Source: an uncultured Eubacteriales bacterium (GTDB lineage: Bacteria > Bacillota > Clostridia > Oscillospirales > Oscillospiraceae). Taken from it: a DNA stretch of 11,921 bases. Location of the stretch: contig CAUGSS010000056.1 of the NCBI GenBank assembly GCA_959602365.1, positions 1 through 11,921 on the forward strand. The letters run 5' to 3'. A program made the translations under genes and the position numbers. Shown here piece by piece: positions 1 through 7,500 of this stretch; position 1 is the stretch's first letter, and every line of letters begins with the position of its first letter. The notes under the pieces are model-generated. The model was not told where the DNA came from and made no database searches. It saw only the letters and a list, made by a program, of their open reading frames with translations.

Positions 1-59
1 CTTTTTGCCGCTCCCCCAAATCTGAAATTTCTACTTGACTTTTGTTAGCAGGTCTCTCG

Positions 60-791
60 TCACAGTCCGTAGCTGAAGGTCTCAGCGAAGGTCTCATAGG
101 GCTCCGGATAGGCCGGGGGCGCGTAGAAGGGCCGGCCGGCGGAGTAAGTCTCGTAGACCGTCATCTTCACGTTGGGCTCCGGGAAGCGGAATTCCGCCAG
201 CTCGGCATAGGCGGGGTCGGCGGGAAATTCCGGCATGGGAGCGACCCAGTCGCAGCCGGCGGGGGCGTCCAGGTCCTGGACATAGAGCAGGTGCCACACC
301 TTCCAGGTCCCGTCCTCCCAGACGAAGTCCACGGCCACATAGGCCCGCTCCCAGCAGCCGATCTGGCCCGAGGCGGTGAGCTTGGTGTTCATGCCGTGGA
401 TGGTCCAGATGCCCTTGGCGGTGGCGCCGTCGGCGGCAATCTCGATGACCGGGGCTACCAGGGACTTCATATCCATGATGCCGATGCCATAGGCCTCTTC
501 GGCGGACAGATTTCCCACCTGGTCGGCGTATTTCTGCTGGATCAGCCGGCTCTCCAGGGCGGTGCGGTCAGCCAGCCCCTGATAGTAGGCCTTGACGGCC
601 CCGGCGCCCTGATAGTAGCCGCTGTTGACGCCCAGGCAGACGTCGTCGGCCTTGGACCAGTAGGTGTCGTACATTTTGTTCTCCCGGCGCATCAGATAGT
701 CCTGGGAGAAGAAGCGGACCATCAGATTTTGGATGGAGCGGCGCTTTTCCCATCGGGTGAGCAGCTCTTCCGAGTTCCATTGATGAGACAC
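60..791 (-). CDS. SnoaL/NTF2-like domain protein (nuclear transport factor 2 family), 243 aa
   Basis: The fold call rests on an N-terminal helix pair (about residues 14-45), a GxYxGxxAVKAYYQGL segment at 57-73, and strands such as APVIEIAADGATAKGIWT (113-130) and YVAVDFVWEDGTWKVWHLLY (151-170), a typical SnoaL-like cone of about 170 residues. A further 70 residues rich in Pro, Tyr and Phe follow (NVKMTVYETYSAGRPFY and a PEPYETF end), longer than single-domain family members. The family includes enzymes acting on ring or steroid substrates (SnoaL cyclases, BaiE bile-acid dehydratase, ketosteroid isomerase) as well as non-catalytic members; I cannot assign a substrate or catalytic residues. There is no signal peptide, so it is presumably cytosolic. 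The start is GTG at 789-791, with a purine-rich GGAAGG site upstream. It is divergent from an AraC-type regulator that probably controls it. Fold fairly sure, function unknown. Confidence 0.8.
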   Translation of the reverse strand: MSHQWNSEELLTRWEKRRSIQNLMVRFFSQDYLMRRENKMYDTYWSKADDVCLGVNSGYYQGAGAVKAYYQGLADRTALESRLIQQKYADQVGNLSAEEAYGIGIMDMKSLVAPVIEIAADGATAKGIWTIHGMNTKLTASGQIGCWERAYVAVDFVWEDGTWKVWHLLYVQDLDAPAGCDWVAPMPEFPADPAYAELAEFRFPEPNVKMTVYETYSAGRPFYAPPAYPEPYETFAETFSYGL

Positions 792-818
792 AGAGATCCC
801 TTCCTTCCTTGATTTGTT

Positions 819-838
819 GAGAGGACATACGGCCTCTC
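819..838. repeat. Short inverted repeat in the leader of the SnoaL-like gene
   Basis: GAGAGG (819-824) and CCTCTC (833-838) form a 6-bp inverted repeat with an 8-base gap. It falls just downstream of the predicted minus-strand transcription start, so it could be a small leader hairpin or an operator. It is short enough to be coincidence. Confidence 0.25.
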
Positions 839-850
839 TGTTCTGACTCC

Positions 851-856
851 ATTTTA
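851..856 (-). promoter_or_regulatory. Extended -10 promoter element for the SnoaL-like gene
   Basis: On the minus strand the sequence reads TGGTAAAAT, an extended -10 (TGnTAAAAT) about 60 bases before the GTG start. No good -35 hexamer lies 17 bases upstream, where the sequence is GC-rich. A weak -35 with an extended -10 is typical of activator-dependent promoters, which fits the direct repeats at 887-915. The transcription start would fall near 844. Confidence 0.5.
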
Positions 857-886
857 CCAGGGGCGGCGGCGGAAGGAACAGGGGCG

Positions 887-915
887 GTTTTCAACCTGAG
901 ATATCCAGTTTTCAA
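887..915. promoter_or_regulatory. Predicted AraC-family operator: two direct repeats 21 bp apart
   Basis: The 8-mer GTTTTCAA occurs exactly at 887-894 and again at 908-915, a start-to-start distance of 21 bp (two helical turns) in the same orientation. AraC-family monomers carry two HTH motifs and classically bind direct half-sites at this spacing. Relative to the predicted minus-strand transcription start near 844, the pair covers about -43 to -71, just upstream of the -35 position. It also lies 38-66 bp upstream of the regulator's own ATG, so autoregulation is possible. Confidence 0.5.
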
Positions 916-916
916 A

Positions 917-937
917 CCGGGCCCGCAGCAGGCCCGG
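917..937. repeat. Inverted repeat directly upstream of the AraC-type regulator
   Basis: CCGGGCC (917-923) and GGCCCGG (931-937) form a perfect 7-bp inverted repeat with a 7-base gap, ending three bases before the AGGAGG ribosome site at 941-946. If transcribed it would make a GC-only hairpin next to the Shine-Dalgarno sequence and could dampen translation. No classical promoter is evident for the regulator, so its transcription start is unknown. Confidence 0.3.
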
Positions 938-952
938 GACAGGAGGCGGCAT

Positions 953-2218
953 ATGAGAGAGAATACAGGATTGGACAACCAGGCCCTGCTGCGGCAGGAG
1001 AACCAGGTGATGCGGTATGACGCGGCGGTGCGGCGGCTGTTCACCGCCATGCCCGGCGGCGGCGCCTTTGACCCGGCGGCCTTTGCGGCGGACACCGGGC
1101 TGCGCTTTTCGGGGGAGCGGTTTTTCTGTGTCCAGCTGGAGGACGACCCCCGCTATCCCTCCTGCCCGCCCAAAGACGAAGGGGCGCTGAGCCCCTGCCA
1201 GCGCTATCTGGAGCTGCGGAATCTGGTGTGCGGGGTGCTGGGGCGGGATCAGCCGGCGGCGGTGTGCAACCAGAGCGGCCGCATCCTCTGCGCCGTCAAC
1301 TGGCAGGGGGACACCGCCAACTGGCACGGCCGCTGCTCCGAGCTGGTCGAGGAGCTGAACGAGGCGCTGTGGCAGGCCCACGGCTTCCGGTTCCAGTGCA
1401 CCGTCAGCCGGATGGGGGAGGGGATCGCCTCCCTGCCCCAGGCCGCCCGGGAGCTGGACCAGGCCCGGGATTACCGGACACTGATGGGGGGACTGCCCGG
1501 GGAGCTGCTGTTTTACGACGGCATCCTGCGCACCACCGGACTGGGGGAGCGGCAGGAGGACACCGCCCGCCGCTCCGAGGAGCGGAGCCAGGCCCTGCGC
1601 CAGGCCCTGCTCCAGGGCAGCGCCCAGCGGGCCCGGGCCATCCTGCACACAGTGCTGGAGGAGGATTTTGTGGCCACCCGGCCGGCGGTGCAGTTTGTCC
1701 AGCTGCGGCTGTTTTCCGTCATCGACGGGCTGCTCAAGAGCCTGGAGTACGCCGCCGGGGAGCTGGGGATCCAGGAGGCCTGGGCCCGGGTGAATGCCGC
1801 CCCAAGGCTGCTGGAGGCCTCCGGCGTCTGGGCGTTGGAGCGGGCGGCGGGGGAGCTGTTGGAGCAGTTTCAGTCCCTGGCGGAGGAGCGGGGCGGTATC
1901 CACCGGCTGCCCTACCAGCTGAGAAGTTATATCCGGGAGCACTGCGCCGACCCCAATTTGAACGTAAACCAGGTGGCCGACCGGTTCCATGTGACCGCCA
2001 CCTATGCCACGCGGGTCTTTAAACAGGCCTTCGGCTGTGGTATGCTTGGGTATATCCAGCAGCTGAGGGTGGACCGCGCCAAGGAACTGCTGCGGGACGG
2101 CCAGTCTGTCAAAGAGGCTGCGGCCGCCGCCGGTTTTACCACGCCGGCCACCCTGATCCGGATCTTTAAAAAGCTGGAGGGCACTACCCCGGCCCAATAT
2201 GCCGGCGGGGGCGACTAG
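953..2218 (+). CDS. AraC/XylS-type transcriptional regulator, soluble, 421 aa
   Basis: A DNA-binding transcription factor. The C-terminal 100 residues are a typical AraC double helix-turn-helix: first helix-turn-helix around 338-361 (NVNQVADRFHVTATYATRVFK), then IQQLRVDRAKELLRDG, then the second around 385-416 (SVKEAAAAAGF to FKKLEGTTPAQY). The 300-residue N-terminal part has no cupin arabinose-binding pattern and no membrane helix. It resembles the cytoplasmic middle section of the large Firmicute YesN-like AraC regulators, so this looks like a soluble version lacking their membrane sensor; the ligand is unknown. The ATG follows AGGAGG by six bases. It is divergent from the SnoaL-like gene, and 17 bases before the DUF2500-like gene on its own strand. 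It probably binds the direct repeats at 887-915. Confidence 0.9.
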   Translation: MRENTGLDNQALLRQENQVMRYDAAVRRLFTAMPGGGAFDPAAFAADTGLRFSGERFFCVQLEDDPRYPSCPPKDEGALSPCQRYLELRNLVCGVLGRDQPAAVCNQSGRILCAVNWQGDTANWHGRCSELVEELNEALWQAHGFRFQCTVSRMGEGIASLPQAARELDQARDYRTLMGGLPGELLFYDGILRTTGLGERQEDTARRSEERSQALRQALLQGSAQRARAILHTVLEEDFVATRPAVQFVQLRLFSVIDGLLKSLEYAAGELGIQEAWARVNAAPRLLEASGVWALERAAGELLEQFQSLAEERGGIHRLPYQLRSYIREHCADPNLNVNQVADRFHVTATYATRVFKQAFGCGMLGYIQQLRVDRAKELLRDGQSVKEAAAAAGFTTPATLIRIFKKLEGTTPAQYAGGGD

Positions 2219-2235
2219 GACAGGAGGAGAACAGA

Positions 2236-2589
2236 ATGGAATGGCTTTTTCGCATCGTCTTTGGGCTGATGGGCGTGTGTGTGCTGATATGGCTGGCAGA
2301 GCAGGTGAAAAATCTGCTCTCCCCCCGGCAGCGCTGCCCCGCGGTGGTGAAGGAGCGCCGCCAGCAGGTCTTTCCGGTCAGCGTGGGCTTCAAGCGCCGG
2401 GACCGTACCCAGCGCCAGATCACCTTTTTCCTGCCCCAGCAGCAGAAGACGCTGACCTTTGAGGTGGGAGAGGCGCTCTATGAGGCCAGCCCCTCGGGCA
2501 CCGGCGGTTATCTGACCTGGCGGGGCAGCCGGTTGGTCCAATGGGAGCCGGCGACCCAGGCGGAGCGGACGGAGACGAGCGCAGATTGA
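2236..2589 (+). CDS. Small membrane protein, DUF2500-like, 117 aa
   Basis: One N-terminal membrane helix (about residues 4-21, IVFGLMGVCVLIWLAEQV) is followed by a soluble domain of about 85 residues. The domain begins with a CPAVVKERRQQV strand and ends with LTFEVGEALYEASPSGTGGYLTWRGSRLVQWE. The pattern of a VVxKR strand, a TFEV strand, a G-rich turn and a closing LTxxGxRLxxWE strand matches DUF2500 (YhhM-like) proteins, whose function is unknown. The order suggests a single-pass anchor with the small beta domain beyond it. AGGAGGA lies six bases before the ATG, and the gene starts 17 bases after the AraC-type regulator, so the two are probably co-transcribed. A strong terminator follows at once. 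Confidence 0.75.
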   Translation: MEWLFRIVFGLMGVCVLIWLAEQVKNLLSPRQRCPAVVKERRQQVFPVSVGFKRRDRTQRQITFFLPQQQKTLTFEVGEALYEASPSGTGGYLTWRGSRLVQWEPATQAERTETSAD

Positions 2590-2596
2590 AAAATGG

Positions 2597-2633
2597 CGGG
2601 GCCGGAACCCACTTCAAATGGGTTCCGGCCCCG
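2597..2633. terminator. Bidirectional rho-independent terminator
   Basis: A perfect 15-bp stem (2597-2611 with 2619-2633) encloses a 7-base loop. On the plus strand it is followed by the T-rich TCTTGTTTCTCTTG; on the minus strand by CCATTTTTC. It lies between convergent genes, eight bases after the DUF2500-like stop and 25 bases beyond the methyltransferase stop, so it should serve both. Confidence 0.9.
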
Positions 2634-2658
2634 TCTTGTTTCTCTTGTTCTGTTCCGG

Positions 2659-3495
2659 TCAGGAGACTGGCGCCGCCCGCAGCTGCCAGAAGGCCACGGC
2701 GCTGGCGGCGGCCACGTTGAGGGAGTCCACCCCGTGGCCCATGGGGATGCGCACGGTGTAGTCGCACTTGGCCACCGTCTCGGGGGCCAGCCCGTCCCCC
2801 TCGGTGCCCAGCAGCAGGGCCAGCCGCTCTTCCTGGCCCAGCCGGGGGTCGTCGATGGAGATACTCTGACCGGTGAGGGCCAGGGCGGCGGTGCGGAAGC
2901 CCAGGGCCTTCAATTCCTCCAGCCCGGGATGGGGCCAGCTCGCGGCACTCTCCCCGATCCGGGCCCAGGGGATCTGGAACACGGTGCCCATGCTGACCCG
3001 GGCGGCCCGGCGGCTCAGGGGGTCGCCGCAGGTGGGGGTGACCAGCACCCCGTCCATCCCCAGGGCGGCGGCGGAGCGGAAGATGGCCCCGATGTTGGTG
3101 GCGTCCACGATCCCCTCCAGCACCGCAACGCGCCGGGCCCGGTTACACACCTGTTCCACGGTGAACGGGGCGGGGCGCTCCAGGGCGCACAGGATGCCCC
3201 GGGTCAGCTCATAGCCGGTGAGCTGGCAGAGCACCGCCCGGTCCCCGGTGTAGACCGGGATGTCCCCGCACCGGGCGATGAGGGGGGCGCCCTGGCCGGT
3301 CAGATGGCGGCGCTCCATCAGCAGGGCGATGGGGCGGCAGCCGGCCTCCAGGGCCAGGGAGATCACTTTCCCGCTCTCGGCGATGAAAATGCCACGCTCC
3401 GCCTCCTGCCTCCGGCGCAGCTGGCGGGCGGTGAGCCGGGCGAACAGGTCCAGCTCCGGGGCCTGGAAATCGGTAATCTCGACGATATGGGCCAT
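2659..3495 (-). CDS. TrmH/SpoU-family RNA 2'-O-methyltransferase, 278 aa
   Basis: A SPOUT-class enzyme that uses S-adenosylmethionine to methylate a ribose 2'-hydroxyl in tRNA or rRNA. The three family motifs are present: motif 1 around 131-152 (DATNIGAIFRSAAALG, with Asn134 and Arg140), motif 2 at 227-236 (LLLGTEGDGL) and motif 3 at 250-267 (IPMG, then DSLNVAAASAV), which form the knotted cofactor site. The N-terminal 110 residues match the substrate-binding domain of rRNA members (RQLRRRQEAERGIFIAESGKVI), so rRNA is the likelier target; the exact nucleotide cannot be told. I start at the ATG at 3493-3495, which has AAAGGAGG eight bases upstream. An in-frame ATG ten codons earlier lies inside the -10 box of the gene's own promoter and cannot be used from that transcript. 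Confidence 0.9.
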   Translation of the reverse strand: MAHIVEITDFQAPELDLFARLTARQLRRRQEAERGIFIAESGKVISLALEAGCRPIALLMERRHLTGQGAPLIARCGDIPVYTGDRAVLCQLTGYELTRGILCALERPAPFTVEQVCNRARRVAVLEGIVDATNIGAIFRSAAALGMDGVLVTPTCGDPLSRRAARVSMGTVFQIPWARIGESAASWPHPGLEELKALGFRTAALALTGQSISIDDPRLGQEERLALLLGTEGDGLAPETVAKCDYTVRIPMGHGVDSLNVAAASAVAFWQLRAAPVS

Positions 3496-3523
3496 GGGGG
3501 GCGCCTCCTTTGGGGTTTTGGCC

Positions 3524-3553
3524 ATTGTACCCCCATCCCCGAGGGGCTGTCAA
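3524..3553 (-). promoter_or_regulatory. Sigma-A promoter of the RNA methyltransferase gene
   Basis: The minus strand carries a perfect TTGACA (3548-3553), an 18-base spacer and TACAAT (3524-3529). Transcription would begin near 3517, leaving a leader of about 20 bases that holds AAAGGAGG (3504-3511) before the ATG at 3495. It sits just past the terminator of the upstream operon, making the methyltransferase an independent unit. Confidence 0.8.
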
Positions 3554-3581
3554 ATGGGGTGGGGGCGTCGGCGCGCTCCTG

Positions 3582-3628
3582 AAAACCAGGCTGCCGGGGG
3601 GCCGCCTGTACCGCGGTCCCCCCGGCAG
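3582..3628 (-). terminator. Rho-independent terminator of the phospholipase/MFS-PPK1/CorA operon
   Basis: An 11-bp GC-rich stem (3591-3601 with 3618-3628), extended inward by four more pairs around a one-base bulge, lies five bases beyond the CorA stop. On the minus strand it is followed by CCTGG and TTTT (3582-3585). The T-run is short but the stem is very stable. Confidence 0.75.
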
Positions 3629-3633
3629 GGGAG

Positions 3634-4548
3634 TTAAAGCATCTTTTTATTTTTGAAAAAAAGAATACACACGATGACCACCACGATGCTCAGCAGGATC
3701 ACCCAGGGGTAGCCGTGCTCCAGCCCGGGCATATCCTGAAAATTCATACCGAACCACCCTGTAATGAGGGTCAGTGGGAAGAAAATGGTGGAGATCACGG
3801 TGAGGAACTGCATGTTCCGGTTCTGCTGCTCGTTGACCCGGGCCTGGTAGGAGTCCCGCACCTGCTGGGCGTACTCCAGCAGGTGGACGGTGCGCCCCAT
3901 CATCCGGTCGGCCCGGTCGGAGACGGTGCCGAAGAACTTGAGCTGCTTTTTGGCGAAGAACTGGTTTTCATCCTGCTCCAGCTCCTGGCCCAGGTCGGTG
4001 AGCTCGTCATAGTAGCTGCGCAGGGTGAGCAGCTCCTTGCGGATGGGCACGATCTGGCTCTCAAAGCCCTGGAGCCTGCCCTCCAGCACCCGCTCCTCCA
4101 GGGCCATCAGTCGGCGGTCGTACTGGGTGAGGATCTCCAGATCCCGGTTGATGAGCTGGGTGAAGAAGTGGTAGAGGAACTTCTCCCGGGTGGCGCCGGG
4201 TTGGATGCGGCTGCGCTGGATCTGGGTGATCAGCCGCAGGGAGAAGTCCCCGTCGTCCTCAATGAGGATGTGGCGCTGGTTGATGAAGAATTGGATGCGG
4301 TAGCGGCTGCCCACCACGTCCAGCAGCTTGGGGATGCACAGGGAGCCGGCCAGGCACTCCTGCTGGCTCTCGATTTTGCAGAAGGTCACGTCGGCCAGGG
4401 AGAGCTCGCCCTCGTAGACGATGCCGGCCAGGGCCATGGCCCTGGGGGTCTCGGCGGAGCTGGCCACGATGACGGCGGAGCGGGGGTCCCCGGCCAGCTG
4501 CTCCGGGGCCAGGGACTCCAGCTGCTCCCCCAGGGCTAGGACGGTCAT
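3634..4548 (-). CDS. corA: CorA-family divalent cation (Mg2+) transporter, 304 aa
   Basis: An inner-membrane channel that lets Mg2+ (sometimes Co2+ or Ni2+) into the cell as a pentamer. The C-terminus shows the CorA signature: a long helical stretch (about 120-245), first membrane helix about 247-266 (FLTVISTIFFPLTLITGWF), the diagnostic GMN at 267-269 in the pore mouth, a short acidic periplasmic loop (QDMPGLEHGYPW), second helix about 281-298, and a lysine-rich cytoplasmic tail. Length is normal. The N-terminal cytoplasmic domain is poorly conserved, as usual. Its ATG overlaps the stop of the upstream transporter-kinase gene (ATGA), so translation is probably coupled and the two products made together. 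That pairing is notable because polyphosphate binds Mg2+ and PPK1 needs it; a functional link is my inference. Confidence 0.9.
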   Translation of the reverse strand: MTVLALGEQLESLAPEQLAGDPRSAVIVASSAETPRAMALAGIVYEGELSLADVTFCKIESQQECLAGSLCIPKLLDVVGSRYRIQFFINQRHILIEDDGDFSLRLITQIQRSRIQPGATREKFLYHFFTQLINRDLEILTQYDRRLMALEERVLEGRLQGFESQIVPIRKELLTLRSYYDELTDLGQELEQDENQFFAKKQLKFFGTVSDRADRMMGRTVHLLEYAQQVRDSYQARVNEQQNRNMQFLTVISTIFFPLTLITGWFGMNFQDMPGLEHGYPWVILLSIVVVIVCILFFKNKKML

Positions 4549-7500
4549 CTCGCCCCTCCGCTGAGGGCCGGGCGCCGGGGGGCGCGGTCATAGGCGGCCT
4601 GGTAGAACAGCTCCTGGGCGTTGACCGGCGCGCCGGTGTGGGGGACGGGCACATAGTCGCCGGTATTGGTCATCTCCCAGGCCTGGCAGTTGTCCCGGAG
4701 CAGGGTGTCGAACATGGCGTTGATCTGCTCTTTCAGGTCCTCGTCCAGCACCGGGGCGGCCACCTCCACCCGGCGCAGGGTGTTGCGGGTCATGAAGTCG
4801 GCGGAGGCGATATAGACCTGCCGCCGCTCCCCGGCGCCGAACAGATAGATCCGGGAGTGCTCCAGGAAGCGGCCCACGATGCTGACCACCCGGATGTGGT
4901 CTGTCTCCCCGGGTACCCCGGGCACCAGGCAGCAGATGCCCCGGACCACCAGATCCACGGTCACGCCGGCCCGGGAGGCCTCGATGAGCCGGTCGATGAT
5001 CTTTTTGTCGGTGAGGGAGTTGATCTTGACGCCGATGTAGGCCGCCTCCCCCCGGCGGGCCCGGTCGATCTCCCCGTCGATCAGCGCCAGCACCTTGTTC
5101 TGCAGGCAGTGGGGGGCCACCATCAGCGCCTCGGACTCCTCCACTGTGTCCCCCATGGCCAGGGCCTGGAACACCGCGGCGGCGCTGCGGCCGATGGCGT
5201 CGTCGCAGGTCATCATGGACAGGTCGGTGTACTGGCGGGCGGTCTTTTCGTTGTAGTTGCCGGTGCCCACCTGGGTGTAGTACTCGGTGCCCTCCTCCCC
5301 CTTGCGGGTGATCAGGCACAGCTTGGAGTGGACCTTGTAGCCGTTCAGACCGTAGATCACGCTGCACCCGGACTCCTCCAGCCGCCGGGACCACTCGATG
5401 TTGTTCTCCTCATCAAAACGGGCCTTCAGCTCCACCAGGGCCAGCACATCCTTGCCGTTCTCGGCGGCCTCAATCAGGGCCTCGATGATCTCGCTGCGCC
5501 GGGCCACCCGGTACAGGGTGATTTTGATGGAGACCACCATGGGGTCGGCCGCCGCCTCCCGGAGCAGGGAGATGAAGGGCTGGATGCGCTCAAAGGGGAA
5601 GCAGAGCAGCTTATCCTTCTCCCGGATCTGGGGCATCACCGGCTCACCGGGCCGGAACTGGCCCGACTTCTGGGGGGCCCGCTTGGGGTAGAACAGCTCC
5701 TGCCGCTGGCGCAGGCTGTCCTGGAGCTGGAAGAGGAAGGAGAGATCCAGCGGGGTGTTGTTGCGGAAAATGGAGGGCAGCCCGATGTCAATCTGGCGGC
5801 AGATGGCGTCGATGATCTCGTCGTCCAGAGCCCGGGAGAGCTCCAGCCGCACCGGGGCCAGCCGGCGGCGCTTTTTCATCAGGTCGGCCATGAACTCCCG
5901 GTAGTCCAGATCTTCGTCATACAGGGCGTCGGCGTCGATGTCGGCGTTGCGGGTGACCCGGATCAGGGATTTGGACTTGATGTGGTAGCCGGGAAACACC
6001 TGGGGCAGAAAGTGGAGGATGAGCTCCTCGGCGAGCATGAAGGTGCGGCCGTCTCCTCCCGCGTCGATAAGCCGGGGGAAGACCCCGGCGGCGCAGGGCA
6101 CGATGCCGATCTTCACCTTGCCCGCCTTGCGCTCCAGCACGGCGGCGGCGTAGATCTCCTTGTTGCGCAGGAAGGGGAAGCGCTGGCGGCGGCCCACCAC
6201 CACCGGGGAGAGCAGGGGCAGGATCTGGGCGGTGAAGTAGGCCTCCAGCCGCTGGCTGCCCTCGGGGGAGATGGTGTGGAAGTCTACCAAGCGCACCCCC
6301 TGCTCTGCCATATGGGCCATCAGGCCGGCGTAGATTTCCTCCTTGCGGGCGTTGAGCCGGGCCACCTGCTCCAGGATGGCGTCCAGCTGTTCCTGGGAGG
6401 TCATATGGGTCTTGTTCTCCCGGATGGTCTGGTCCAGAGAGAGCTCATCCACCAGAGAGCCCACCCGCACCATAAAGAATTCGTCCAGATTGCTCTGGTA
6501 GATGGACACGAAGGAGAGCCGCTCGCACAGAGGCACCGTCTCCCGGGCTCCCTCCTCCAGCACCCGCTGGTTGAACTTGAGCCAGGACAGCTCCCGGTTG
6601 CGGTAGAGGGCGGGCACCTGCGGCGTCCGGGAGGCGGGGGCCTCCGGTGCATGGAGGGAGGCCTCCGGGGTGGGAGCCGCCTCCGCCGTTCCGGAGCCGC
6701 AGGGGGCTGACGCCGCGCTGCGCTGCGCCGAGGCGGAGATCCGGAAGAACACCAGGCCGATCAGGAAGAAAATGGCGATGGCCCCCACCCCCAGGTTGGC
6801 GCTGCCGGTGGCCTGGGCGATCAGGCTGACCACCGTGGTGCCCAGCAGGGAGGCCCCCTTGCCGCAGATGTCCAGCAGGCCGAAGTATTCGCCGGATTTG
6901 GCGGCGGGGATCAGCTTGGCAAAGTGGGAGCGGGACAGGGCCTGAATGCCCCCCTGGAACATGCCCACCAACACCGCCAGGATCCAGAACTGGACCAGGT
7001 TGTTCAGGAACAGGGCCAGTACGGCGATGCCGAAATAGGCCACAATGCAGATGGAGATCAGCGTGACCGAGGACACCCGCCGGGCCAGCCGGCCGATGAC
7101 AATGGCGCTGGGGAAGGCCACGATCTGGGTCACCAGCAGGGCCAGCAGCAGCCCGGTGGTGTCCAGCCCCAGGGAGGAGCCGTAGGCGGTGGCCATGTCG
7201 ATGATGGTGTAGACGCCGTCAATGTAAAAGAAGAAGGCGATCACGAAGAGGAAGACGCTCCGGTCCCGGGAGATCTCCTTCAGGGACTGGCCCAGCTGGG
7301 CGAAGGGGTTGCCGATGGAGCCGGCTTTTGATCCGGCTTGTATGTAGTGGCGCTGCCGGTAGGCGCGCAGCAGGGGCAGGGAGGCCGCCACCCACCACAC
7401 AGCCACCACCAGAAAGGCCAGCGTCATGGCGGTGGTCATGGAAATACCGATGAATCCGCTGCCCAGCACCAGGGCCAGACAGATCAAAAAGGGGATGCAG

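Noticed and set aside
854..2197. 447-codon minus-strand frame opposite the AraC-type regulator
   Set aside because: The plus-strand translation has an unmistakable AraC HTH and a ribosome site; the antisense frame has neither a domain nor a start signal.
6600..6640. A separate ppk1 gene starting at the GTG of residue 448
   Set aside because: The only Shine-Dalgarno-like GGAGG is 23 bases upstream, too far, and the frame is open without a stop from the transporter.
4638..6710. 690-codon open frame on the plus strand opposite ppk1
   Set aside because: It is antisense to well-conserved PPK1 sequence and its Gly/His/Leu/Gln-rich translation matches no family. It is a shadow of the real gene.
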